From the NCBI RefSeq assembly GCF_022014235.1, contig NZ_JAKLTD010000004.1, forward strand, positions 19,795 through 83,794: a DNA stretch of 64,000 nucleotides. The letters are read 5' to 3'. The notes below the pieces were generated by a model. That model did not search any database. It worked only from the letters and a program-made list of their open reading frames with translations, and was not told where the DNA came from. A program made the translations under genes and the position numbers. Positions 1 through 7,471 of this stretch are shown piece after piece (position 1 is the stretch's first letter; each line of letters starts with the position of its first letter). This DNA comes from Methanothermobacter sp. K4. Lineage in GTDB: Archaea; Methanobacteriota; Methanobacteria; Methanobacteriales; Methanothermobacteraceae.

Positions 1-84
1 TTACTGAGTACATTTGTGGTATCTGTATCTAAGTTTGGATCAGGACACGGAGACGATGCCAGAAAAAAATAAATGGGCTGGTGG

Positions 85-516
85 TTATCTCACAAATTCC
101 TCAAATTCACAGGTACGATCACCGAGGCCCCAGCACCTAACCTCACGGAGGTCAACTGGTCTCCCACTCATTGATTCGAGTATTCCTGCAAGGAGGCCAC
201 CCTCAAAGTGACAGAGGGCCTTACCTGAAGCAGGAAGCCCGGCACAGCTGAGGCACTCATCAACCTTAAGCCGGTAGGGGTTCTCTCCAAGAATCTCAAG
301 TTCACCGACCCGGTTATCATGGAGGAATTTCACGGCTTCCTCGGCGTTCTTCAAACCCATACTTCGCCCAAGGTCCTTACCGCTCTTGTAGAGGATACCG
401 TTGGCCCCGTTCCCTATGATGGAGTAGGGCATAAACCTCAGTATCCTGAAAAGTTTTATATCCGTCATGGTACCAAGGGATGGTCTTTCAGCCACAAGGT
501 CTCCAACATCATACAT
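85..516 (-). CDS. V4R-domain protein
   Basis: Small soluble protein of about 143 residues whose C-terminal half looks like a V4R (4-vinyl reductase) ligand-binding domain: GLL(A)GILES, then the paired cysteines in VRCWGLGDRTCEFE near the end, plus an internal DECLSCAG. V4R proteins bind small hydrophobic ligands or metals and often act as sensors; the substrate here is unknown. Two further in-frame starts lie at 525 (GTG) and 522 (ATG), but a GGTGAT ribosome-binding site at 526-521 favours the ATG at 516. It is a single gene followed downstream by 84 bases in which I see nothing. Family assignment moderate, function open. Confidence 0.7.
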   Translation of the reverse strand: MYDVGDLVAERPSLGTMTDIKLFRILRFMPYSIIGNGANGILYKSGKDLGRSMGLKNAEEAVKFLHDNRVGELEILGENPYRLKVDECLSCAGLPASGKALCHFEGGLLAGILESMSGRPVDLREVRCWGLGDRTCEFEEFVR

Positions 517-594
517 GTTCATCACCTTTTAATAAGATGAAAATCATAATATTTAAACTTTTATTATTACTTAGTGGGATAAAAAAAATAATAA

Positions 595-963
595 TCAGTC
601 GCCGGCAAGGAAACCCCCTATGGCGCCACCGATACCCATGAATATCATTGAAACAAAGAGGAGTACCACCACAAGCAGTATGCCGGCGAATGCCCCGATG
701 AATAGGCCTCCAAATCCTCCAAGGACGGCACCAAATATTGTTAAGAGAACCGCGAGGACTATACCGCCAAAGGCACCGGCAACTGTGGCATTCCAGAACC
801 CACCAAGGGCACCCTCCCCTGCCATGAGGCCAACAACAAAACCAGCAAGGAATAAGCCAAGGACAGAGGCCTGGTCAATAAACGGGCTAAGGATGATCGG
901 AAAAACAACTGCAAGTATGAATCCGGCAATGACAGCTCCCCACTTAACCATTATAAACACCAT
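595..963 (-). CDS. Small glycine-rich membrane protein (DUF5518-like)
   Basis: A 122-residue, almost entirely hydrophobic protein with four predicted membrane segments, rich in Gly and Ala (for example VLGGFGGLFIGAFAGI and MGIGGAIGGFLAGD). This composition is typical of DUF5518, a family of small membrane proteins of unknown function common in Methanobacteriales and haloarchaea. An AAGGTG ribosome-binding site lies just before the ATG at 963 and the GTG at 960; the GTG has the better spacing, so the exact start is uncertain. The opposite strand carries an open frame of the same length, which is a composition shadow. No functional partner is evident. Confidence 0.7.
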   Translation of the reverse strand: MVFIMVKWGAVIAGFILAVVFPIILSPFIDQASVLGLFLAGFVVGLMAGEGALGGFWNATVAGAFGGIVLAVLLTIFGAVLGGFGGLFIGAFAGILLVVVLLFVSMIFMGIGGAIGGFLAGD

Positions 964-1047
964 TACACCTTATGTTGTGCTGTCCTAAAAAACTTTTAGA
1001 TTTATAGACCGCCACTGACATAATTGTTATACATGGCAGGGGAATCT

Positions 1048-2493
1048 ATGGCGGTTGTCTTCCCGCATCACCTCATGGAGAATCACCCCGCTGCAGAGAA
1101 GACATCAGACTTCATTGTGGTGGAGGACCAGCTCTTCTTCGGGGACCCAGTGTTCAGGTTGAGGTTCCACAAGAACAAACTCCTGCTGCACAGGGCCTCC
1201 ATGCGCTACTATTATGACCACCTGAAATCAAGGGGCCTGAATGTCAGCTACATAGATTACACTCCAGACCCTGAAATGGGGTACCTCAGGGACCACCTTG
1301 AGGGATATGAGAGGGTCTACACACTGGAAATCCTTGATCATGAACTTGAGAGGAGGTTGAGGCGGCTATGCAGTGAAACCGGCACAGAACTCGTTGAGAT
1401 TGAGGGGCCATTCATCTTCAGAAGGAGGCTCATGGACAGTTACTTCAGGGATGGCAGGTTTTTTCTCACATCATTCTACATAAGGGAGAGGAAGAGGCTC
1501 TCCATTCTCATGGAAAACTCGAAGCCTAAGGGCGGTAAATGGACATTCGATCGGGAAAACAGGAGGAGGCTGCCGAGGGGAATGGATATTCCGAAGCCCA
1601 TAGAACTGCCTGAAAACAGTTATGTGCTTGAGGCAAGAAGTTACGTGGCTGAACGCTTCCCTGATAACCCGGGCTCCATGGAACACTTCAACTACCCCAC
1701 AACCCACAGTGAGGCCCGGATATTTTTGAGGGATTTCACAGGGAGGAGGCTCAGGAACTTTGGAAGCTACCAGGACTTCATATCCCGTGGTGAGACGTTC
1801 CTCTTCCACTCTGTACTCTCATCCTCGCTCAACATCTGCCTCCTAACACCCATGGAGGTTCTGAGAGCAGCGCTATCTGCAGATGCCCCCCTTAATTCTA
1901 TTGAGGGATTTGTGAGGCAGGTTATGGGCTGGAGAGAGTTCATAAGGGCAGTTTACATCCTGAGGGGATCATATCAGAGGACAAGGAACTTCTTTAACCA
2001 CAGGGGCAAACTGACAGATGAACTTTACCATGGCAGAACAGGTCTTGAGCCCTATGATAACGCCGTGAGGAGGGTTTTAACCTGGGGGTACACCCACCAC
2101 ATCGAGCGCCTCATGGTCATAGGTAACCTCATGCTCCTCCTTGGCACAGACCCTGATGAGGTTTATCGCTGGTTCATGGAGATGTTCATAGACTCCTATG
2201 ACTGGGTGATGGTTCCCAACGTCTATGGCATGAGTCAGTACGCGGATGGTGGCCTCATGGCAACCAAGCCCTACATATCATCATCAAACTACATCCTGAG
2301 GATGAGTGATCATGCTAGGGGCGACTGGTGCAGGGTCTGGGACTCCCTCTTCTGGACATTCTTAAGTGATAAGAGGACTTACATAGGTGATAATCCCCGC
2401 ATGAGGCTCCTCTACAGGTACCTGACAGATGAGAAACTTGAGGAATTCCAGACGGTTAAAAGAAGATTTTTAGAGGGACTTAGAGGGCCCTGA
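1048..2493 (+). CDS. Photolyase/cryptochrome-related protein (FeS-BCP class)
   Basis: About 481 residues, full length for the prokaryotic (6-4) photolyase-like class (COG3046). N-terminal Rossmann-like antenna domain (VVFPHHLMENHP, EDQLFFGD), then the helical FAD domain with RQVMGWREFIRAVY, GYTHHIERLMVIGN and the hallmark DWVMVPNVYGMSQYADGG. Family members are normally repair enzymes binding FAD and a 4Fe-4S cluster. Here only one of the four usual cluster cysteines remains (Cys about 428 in GDWCRVWDSLFW), so the cluster is predicted absent. In-frame TTG (1024) and ATG (1033) codons lie upstream, but GGGGA precedes the ATG at 1048. The last codons overlap the first copy of a tandem repeat. 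Confidence 0.85.
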   Translation: MAVVFPHHLMENHPAAEKTSDFIVVEDQLFFGDPVFRLRFHKNKLLLHRASMRYYYDHLKSRGLNVSYIDYTPDPEMGYLRDHLEGYERVYTLEILDHELERRLRRLCSETGTELVEIEGPFIFRRRLMDSYFRDGRFFLTSFYIRERKRLSILMENSKPKGGKWTFDRENRRRLPRGMDIPKPIELPENSYVLEARSYVAERFPDNPGSMEHFNYPTTHSEARIFLRDFTGRRLRNFGSYQDFISRGETFLFHSVLSSSLNICLLTPMEVLRAALSADAPLNSIEGFVRQVMGWREFIRAVYILRGSYQRTRNFFNHRGKLTDELYHGRTGLEPYDNAVRRVLTWGYTHHIERLMVIGNLMLLLGTDPDEVYRWFMEMFIDSYDWVMVPNVYGMSQYADGGLMATKPYISSSNYILRMSDHARGDWCRVWDSLFWTFLSDKRTYIGDNPRMRLLYRYLTDEKLEEFQTVKRRFLEGLRGP

Positions 2494-2579
2494 TTTGTTA
2501 ATCATAGCCTGTATAGTCCAGGGTAGAGGGACTCAGAGCCCCCCCCTGATTTTTTAATCATAGCCGGTATAGTCCAGGG
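2474..2579. repeat. Tandem duplication at a convergent gene junction
   Basis: Two imperfect copies lie side by side: 2491-2523 and 2547-2579 match at 31 of 33 bases, and similarity extends left through GAGGGACT (2474 and 2528). Copy 2 encodes the last residues (DYTGYD and stop) of the leftward gene at 2554-3249; copy 1 lies beyond that stop and also covers the end of the rightward photolyase-like gene. Inside the repeated coding part the only change is ACC to ACA, which is silent. It is one of four such gene-end duplications in this window. Confidence 0.9.
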
Positions 2580-3249
2580 CCCCTGAGTTGTAGAGCCTCT
2601 GAAGGTCAGAGGCATGGGTGAGCTCATATGCGGTGTAGGGGTTGTTGAGGTATGGGTGGATCAGACCCTTTATGATGTAATAGTAGGCTCCCAGTCTCCC
2701 GTACTGCCTCCAGGCTATCTGCACATAGAGGGGGAAGCCACAGCCAGGGTTCACGAATACATTCCCCTCGCGGACGGTTCCATGGAAGACCATGGGCATG
2801 GGACCCTCCTGGCCCTTCTCGGCAGCCAGAGTCTCAACGTAGTCCATGGCCTCATCTAGGGTGTCGAATTCGTATCCATCGGCCCTGTAACGGTATTTAC
2901 CATCGGGCACACCGAATATGAAGGATTCAAGAACTTCGGTCCAGTCTATGTCTGTCCTGTACTCTGAACTGATATATGCTAGTTCTATTATGGTGACGTT
3001 GCCCTCCCTGTAGTGCCTGTAGTTTGAGCTACCTGCGTAGTGGACCACAAGGGCACACTTTGATCCCCTCTGGGCCGCGTACTCTGCAAGTACCTTTGAC
3101 TGGGGATGTCCAGGGTACATGTCAGGGTTTGCCAGTTTGACAAAGCCCAGACGCCCAACGGGCTCCACAGGGCTCAGGGCTGTTACACCGTAGAGGTAGG
3201 CTCCAAATATGAGAATGGCTGCAATGATGATATAGGATGATCTTGCCAT
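2554..3249 (-). CDS. Membrane-anchored hypothetical protein
   Basis: A 231-residue protein with one hydrophobic N-terminal segment (SSYIIIAAILIFGAYLYGV) and a soluble remainder rich in Tyr, Gly and Asp that should face outside the membrane. Two cysteines (in SKCALVV and PGCGFP) could form a disulfide. I do not recognise a family. A TTG at 3264 is in frame, but GAGG directly before the ATG at 3249 marks the more likely start (MARSSY). It converges on the photolyase-like gene, and its final codons are duplicated in the space between them. Confidence 0.7.
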   Translation of the reverse strand: MARSSYIIIAAILIFGAYLYGVTALSPVEPVGRLGFVKLANPDMYPGHPQSKVLAEYAAQRGSKCALVVHYAGSSNYRHYREGNVTIIELAYISSEYRTDIDWTEVLESFIFGVPDGKYRYRADGYEFDTLDEAMDYVETLAAEKGQEGPMPMVFHGTVREGNVFVNPGCGFPLYVQIAWRQYGRLGAYYYIIKGLIHPYLNNPYTAYELTHASDLQRLYNSGALDYTGYD

Positions 3250-3346
3250 GTTATCCTCGTTCAAGCTTTACTATTTATTTATGCTAAGGGTCCATTCTGT
3301 ATAAAAGTAACGGTGTAGTGGTTATCTTCAACCGGCAGAAGATGCA

Positions 3347-4108
3347 TCATCTTTCCCGCAGGAGGTCCTTAATTTCCCTGATATCCCTTTTAAGGTCCTC
3401 TATACTTTTTTCGATTTTTTCGATCCTGTCATGGATCTCCTTTTCTTCTTCAGGGTTTTTAACGAACCATGAGGCAAGGGATGCTGTGAGGAAACCCACA
3501 AAGGTGACACCCACAAGCATGAGTATGCTGGTGATGGCCTTACCGTAGAGTGTTGTTGGGGGGATCACAACCTCCCCCACGATTGTGGTTGTGATGCTGT
3601 ACCAGAGGGAGTCCAGCGGCCCGTGGAGGGACCTGTTGACCCCGGATTCTATCATATAGAAGAAGAGTGTGCCCCCCACTATTGCAAAGAGGAGTATCCC
3701 CACTGCCTGGTCAAGGTGAGTGTCCACGAGGAATGTGAAGAATTTCTTGAGGTACTTTCTGAAGAGGGCGAGGACCTTCACAACCCTGAGGATCCTTATG
3801 AATCTGAAGGCCCTGAAGAAATCCACGGGCATGAAGGCTATGATGTCCATCCAGTTCTCCCTTAGAAACTTCCTCCTGTTATCGGCCCTTTTGAGGTTGA
3901 TGGAGAATTCCACGAAGAGTATGATGCAGAGGAAAAGGTCAAACTGGTTGATGGCATTCACTGTTCCTGGATTTGATGGGTAGAATGATATGTAGCTTAA
4001 AAGCACTATGTCGAGGATTATGAGTATCAGGAGAGTGAGTTCCTTGATCCTGATGAGTTCTCCGTACTCCATGGGGACCACATTATAGAGTTGGTTTTCT
4101 GGCATCAT
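3347..4108 (-). CDS. Voltage-gated K+ channel-like protein with altered pore filter
   Basis: Membrane protein of 242-279 residues depending on the start (codons at 4186, 4108 and 4072; none has a clear ribosome-binding site). It has a 6-TM channel layout: hydrophobic S1-S3, an S4-like stretch with regularly spaced arginines (FRAFRFIRILRVVKVLALF), a pore loop after SLWYSITT, an inner helix (SILMLVGVTFVGFLTASLASWF) and a C-terminal charged coiled coil (RIEKIEKSIEDLKRDIREI). Where K+ channels have TVGYGD this protein reads IVGEVV, so K+ selectivity is doubtful although the flanking residues are family-typical. It stands alone between two unrelated leftward genes. Confidence 0.8.
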   Translation of the reverse strand: MMPENQLYNVVPMEYGELIRIKELTLLILIILDIVLLSYISFYPSNPGTVNAINQFDLFLCIILFVEFSINLKRADNRRKFLRENWMDIIAFMPVDFFRAFRFIRILRVVKVLALFRKYLKKFFTFLVDTHLDQAVGILLFAIVGGTLFFYMIESGVNRSLHGPLDSLWYSITTTIVGEVVIPPTTLYGKAITSILMLVGVTFVGFLTASLASWFVKNPEEEKEIHDRIEKIEKSIEDLKRDIREIKDLLRER

Positions 4109-4350
4109 AAATACTTTGCAGTGCGCTTGGCTCCACCATATGGCTGGAAATAGCTGTTCGCAGGGCATGTTAATCCACACAGGCACCCAGATAACTTCGT
4201 TATAGGATACTATTACGAATACACTGAGTGAATAAAATACTGTAGTTCTATTATAGAAAATTTTTCAGTAATCAGTGGACTTGATGTGGATGAGAATCAA
4301 AAAATAAAATATTTTGATCTGAAAAAGAATTTATATTATTTATTTTATAT

Positions 4351-4803
4351 TTAGCCTCCTGAGGGAATCCCTATAGGAGAAATCAGTCTGCCCTCTGTTC
4401 TGAATCCGATAATTGACACATCTTCAGTGACGTTTAGTCTTCCCCTGAACTTCCTTTTTTCTCCGGGTTCAAGCCTATCTATATCGATTCCATCAACCTT
4501 AACTACATTTCCATAATCGTCAATTAATTTTATATAGACAACTCCAAAATCTAGAGGCTGATTGTACCTGTTTTGAACTTCTCCCGTGATAAAATAAGCT
4601 CCATTAGCCTCTTCAATAGTGAAATTGATGATATCAAACTGGACAAGTCCTTTTTCATATGATGTCATAACTTCGCTTCCTTCGAAACTTCCAACCATAA
4701 AAATAAATATGGACCATAAAAGGAAGATAGAAATTTTTGTGATTCGCCCACGTTTATTCCACCATTCACTGATTCTTCCAATTATACCTACTTTATCCCC
4801 CAT
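4351..4803 (-). CDS. Membrane-anchored FxLYD-like domain protein
   Basis: A 150-residue protein with an N-terminal cytoplasmic stretch, one membrane segment (ISIFLLWSIFIFMVGSF) and a C-terminal beta-rich domain (ITGEVQNRYNQPLDFGVVYIKLIDDYGNVV, LEPGEKRKF) that resembles FxLYD domains. These are usually extracytoplasmic and of unknown role. AAAGGTGAT before the ATG supports the start. It lies in an AT-rich stretch with the related lipoprotein at 5060-5701; both share the pattern of a domain that compares new with old sequence as GxVxNxxxxxxxxVxIKxxxxDxxGxxV. They may be diverged paralogs. Confidence 0.65.
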   Translation of the reverse strand: MGDKVGIIGRISEWWNKRGRITKISIFLLWSIFIFMVGSFEGSEVMTSYEKGLVQFDIINFTIEEANGAYFITGEVQNRYNQPLDFGVVYIKLIDDYGNVVKVDGIDIDRLEPGEKRKFRGRLNVTEDVSIIGFRTEGRLISPIGIPSGG

Positions 4804-5051
4804 TAAATCACCTTTAACTTAAACAGATAAACTATAAACTCATCTGATTAAATTTTTTCTATTTAATCTCAAATAACTAATTAATAAAACATATTAATAG
4901 ATAATTATTCATTATATAAATAGAGGTATCAAGTTTTTCAGACTGCATTTAATTTTTCAATTTTTTACTACATAAAAAGATTGATAATAAAATAATTCAC
5001 TTAGATGGTGCATCCTAACGGTGCTATTAATTTTAAAAAAATAAAGGGATT

Positions 5052-5067
5052 CTGCTTAATTAAGCAG
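5052..5067. terminator. Palindrome across the lipoprotein stop codon
   Basis: The perfect 16-base palindrome CTGCTTAATTAAGCAG spans the TAA stop of the lipoprotein gene at 5060. On the leftward transcript it would form a short hairpin followed by an A/T-rich stretch, so it may act as a terminator. This is an inference from symmetry and position only. Confidence 0.35.
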
Positions 5068-5701
5068 GCGTTCCATATGCAGGGTAGCTAAACTTCTCTT
5101 CCCACATGTATCCACAGTTTCTGCATTCGAAGTAATCGAGATATTTACCCTCCCTTTCTAAGTATATCTCATCAGTGACAATATTATTAAAGGAACCACA
5201 ATAGGGGCAACTTACTTTCTCTCCTTCAGGTAAAACAAGGGGAAACTTTCTATCCTTAGTTGATTTATCGGCAGATTCATATTCATATAGTGATTTATCT
5301 GCATCTATAACTTTAGCTTCATATTTTACTATTTTGTGGTCAGGATCATCAAGATAGAGTTCAAATGTTGATTTAGCTCCAGGAGCAAGATTGGTATCGT
5401 TAGCATAGGTATAATCTTCTGCTACGAGTTCTCCATTTTTATCGTATCCTCTTACAAGAATTTTGACATAGGCCACACCAAAATCATTTTTGTTTTTTAC
5501 CGTACCGTTAATATAATAGTATCCATATTGAAAGCTACCAGTTGAATTTACTATTACAACATTTTTTGCTTCAGGGTGTGTTTCCTCTGTTTCATTAATG
5601 GTTTCGGTAGGTTCTTCAGAAGTACAACCAGAAACCATAACTACCATACAAATTAAACCCAATGTTAGAAAACCCAAATATTTTGTTTGTATAGACTTCA
5701 T
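5060..5701 (-). CDS. Lipoprotein with FxLYD-like domain and zinc ribbon
   Basis: A 213-residue protein with a lipoprotein signal peptide (hydrophobic core then the lipobox VSGC, Cys 26), an acidic Thr/Glu linker, an FxLYD-like domain (YINGTVKNKNDFGVAYVKILVRGYD) and a C-terminal zinc-ribbon pair, CPYC and CRNC, about 35 residues apart. A zinc ribbon on the outer face of the membrane is unusual, since such folds are mostly intracellular. The start is backed by AGAGGT before the ATG. The gene lies in an AT-rich island with the related protein at 4351-4803. Function unknown; an envelope or metal-related role is only a guess. Confidence 0.75.
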   Translation of the reverse strand: MKSIQTKYLGFLTLGLICMVVMVSGCTSEEPTETINETEETHPEAKNVVIVNSTGSFQYGYYYINGTVKNKNDFGVAYVKILVRGYDKNGELVAEDYTYANDTNLAPGAKSTFELYLDDPDHKIVKYEAKVIDADKSLYEYESADKSTKDRKFPLVLPEGEKVSCPYCGSFNNIVTDEIYLEREGKYLDYFECRNCGYMWEEKFSYPAYGTPA

Positions 5702-5758
5702 AGAATACCTCTAAAAAGTTATATGACATATGTTTACTTATCTATAATAACAAATCAT

Positions 5759-5922
5759 TTAAATATTCAACCAAAGTTTTGTGGCATCATCCCTAATAAC
5801 ATACAGCCAAGCATAGATAATCACGAAAGCTGCTGGAACACAAGTTGCACAATCATAATTAAGCGAATCCACCTAAAATCTAATTTTGCTAGAAGCGATT
5901 GGCGTTCTTTACTTAAACCCAT
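5759..5922 (-). pseudogene. Frameshifted small membrane protein gene
   Basis: Within the 380-base gap between the lipoprotein and the Yip1 gene, the leftward strand encodes MGLSKERQSLLAKLDF then RWIRLIMIVQLVF in one frame, and continues as PAAFVIIYAWLYVIRDD to a TAA in the next frame. Adding one C in the GTGTTCCAG stretch would join them into a 54-residue protein with one or two membrane segments. An A/T-rich TATA-like box around 5943-5952 lies about 25 bases before the ATG, which fits leaderless transcription. It is either a recently broken gene or a base-calling error. No other gene is seen in this gap; a rightward open frame at 5687-6019 lacks any coding character. Confidence 0.45.
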
Positions 5923-6082
5923 AGTTTTTATAGAAATGACAGGAAATATAGTAATGTTATTATCTCAGGGGGTGATGGGAGGATTTAGTTCTTTGGTCGT
6001 TGGGGTAATGGTTATATAAAACATGAAATTGGGCATCTGATTATTTTAGTCATATTGAATAAAGTAAGGGGAGGTTAATGCT

Positions 6083-6640
6083 TTGAACAGGATAATGAAC
6101 TTTTCCCGGGACCTTGTGGGGGTTCTGGCATCACCTGAGGAGGCTTTAAGCAGGGTCAAGGAGCTTGGGGTTGAAAACCAGGGCCTTTACCTCTACGTGT
6201 TCCTCTCAGCCTTTCTCGGGTACATGATTGGTGGTTTGATTTCGGCTGCAACGGGCGCCGGTATAATGGTACCCGTCCTATTTGCCCTGGTTGGGCTCAT
6301 TGTATCCTTCATAAAACTGATAGTATGGGCTCTCATATCACATATAATCGCTGCTGTGGTATTTGAGGGTAAGGGGACATTTGCAGGCACCCTGAAGATG
6401 ATGGGATTCGCAGCGGCGCCCTTTGTTGTGGGAATATTCGCCATCATAACCCTGACACTTCTCGGGACATTCTTCACATCATCAATGCTGTTTGTGGTGA
6501 TGTACATCTGGACGGTAATGATTGCTGCAGCTGCAGTGGCTGTTGAACATGAAATGGGGTATGGAAGGGCATTCCTATCAGTATTCGCACTTCCAGCCAT
6601 TATAATAACACTTCTTATGATGCTTGTGGGGGTATTGTGA
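6083..6640 (+). CDS. Yip1-family membrane protein
   Basis: A 185-residue protein with five predicted membrane segments after a short amphipathic N-terminus (SRDLVGVLASPEEALSRVKE), the layout of the Yip1/DUF1282 family, whose archaeal members have no assigned role. The start is TTG at 6083, set by GGGGAGG at 6068-6074; an out-of-frame ATG at 6078 is not used. It overlaps the next gene by a TGATG junction, so the two are translationally coupled. Base composition returns to the normal, less AT-rich level of the genome here, marking the end of the AT-rich island. Confidence 0.75.
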   Translation: MNRIMNFSRDLVGVLASPEEALSRVKELGVENQGLYLYVFLSAFLGYMIGGLISAATGAGIMVPVLFALVGLIVSFIKLIVWALISHIIAAVVFEGKGTFAGTLKMMGFAAAPFVVGIFAIITLTLLGTFFTSSMLFVVMYIWTVMIAAAAVAVEHEMGYGRAFLSVFALPAIIITLLMMLVGVL

Positions 6641-7464
6641 TGGATAGAACTGACATTGCAGGGGCCATAATCCTCATAGTGCTGGTCGCAGGGTTCATTA
6701 TGGCATCAACAGCCTCTCTTCTACCCAAAACCCAGGAGGAGTCCACTGTATCTGAAAACTTCACCCTGAACTCTGCAGAGGTCTCTGGTGTTAAGTACGT
6801 GAATGTGAACATGGAATCAAATACAAGCGGGGCCTACATTGGATTTGCTGATAACGCAGATAGTGTTTACATGATTTCGACGGAAACCGACCCGGGCGAT
6901 GCGAAGCCCACGGTTAACTATACCGTTGATGGCGAGACACTGAACCTCAACATTAAGATGGATGAAGGCGATGCAAGGATACTCCTATCAAACAGGTACA
7001 CCTACAATATAACCCTCAGGAGCAAGGTTGGAGGTGTTACACTGGTTCTTGCAAATAACTCAAGGGTGGACACCATCAATTCAACCATCCAGTACGCTGG
7101 GGGCGGCACGGTCCTCCTTGGAAATACGAGCTTCAGGAACGCATCACTCTATGTGAATACCGGCGGATTCTACATAGCAGACCTCGCTCAGGGTGTGAGG
7201 CCCACAGGTAATATGAGCACCCAGGTCACGGTGGGGGGAACATCAATAGCCCTGTTCCCGGCATACGCCATCAGGGTCACAGGATCAGTGGATTACGGGG
7301 GCATCGGTTTCGAACCCCAGGGATTCCGGGTTTTAAGAAATTCAACCAGTTACCTTGAAATGGAAACACCATCCTATGGAAGCTCAACAGGACTTCAGAT
7401 AATAAACAGGGTCGGGCTTGGAGGCATCAACGTGGGTGTGTTCAGGATGCCTGTCACGCCCTGA
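6640..7464 (+). CDS. Membrane-anchored beta-rich surface protein
   Basis: A 274-residue protein with an N-terminal membrane segment (IAGAIILIVLVAGFIMA) and a long outer part of repeated short beta strands rich in Gly, Asn, Thr and Val (for example VDTINSTIQYAGGGTVLLGN). The pattern recalls the adhesin-like DUF4097/auto-transporter-type beta-solenoids, but I cannot place it in a family. It is translationally coupled to the Yip1 protein upstream (overlap TGATG at 6638-6642), so both probably act at the membrane together. It ends 8 bases before the convergent radical SAM gene. Confidence 0.65.
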   Translation: MDRTDIAGAIILIVLVAGFIMASTASLLPKTQEESTVSENFTLNSAEVSGVKYVNVNMESNTSGAYIGFADNADSVYMISTETDPGDAKPTVNYTVDGETLNLNIKMDEGDARILLSNRYTYNITLRSKVGGVTLVLANNSRVDTINSTIQYAGGGTVLLGNTSFRNASLYVNTGGFYIADLAQGVRPTGNMSTQVTVGGTSIALFPAYAIRVTGSVDYGGIGFEPQGFRVLRNSTSYLEMETPSYGSSTGLQIINRVGLGGINVGVFRMPVTP

Positions 7465-7471
7465 AACTTTT

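Noticed and set aside
620-988. Rightward frame as long as the small membrane protein gene
   Set aside because: Pro/Thr-rich antisense of a Gly/Ala-rich membrane protein; no ribosome-binding site.
3322-3367. Possible extra gene-end duplication after the channel gene
   Set aside because: CTTCTGCCGG...GATAA resembles the gene end CTCCTGCGGG...GATGA, but needs a gap and four mismatches in about 20 bases; too weak.
5687-6019. Rightward open frame of 110 codons after the lipoprotein gene
   Set aside because: No ribosome-binding site, no coding-like composition, and the opposite strand holds a better candidate small gene.
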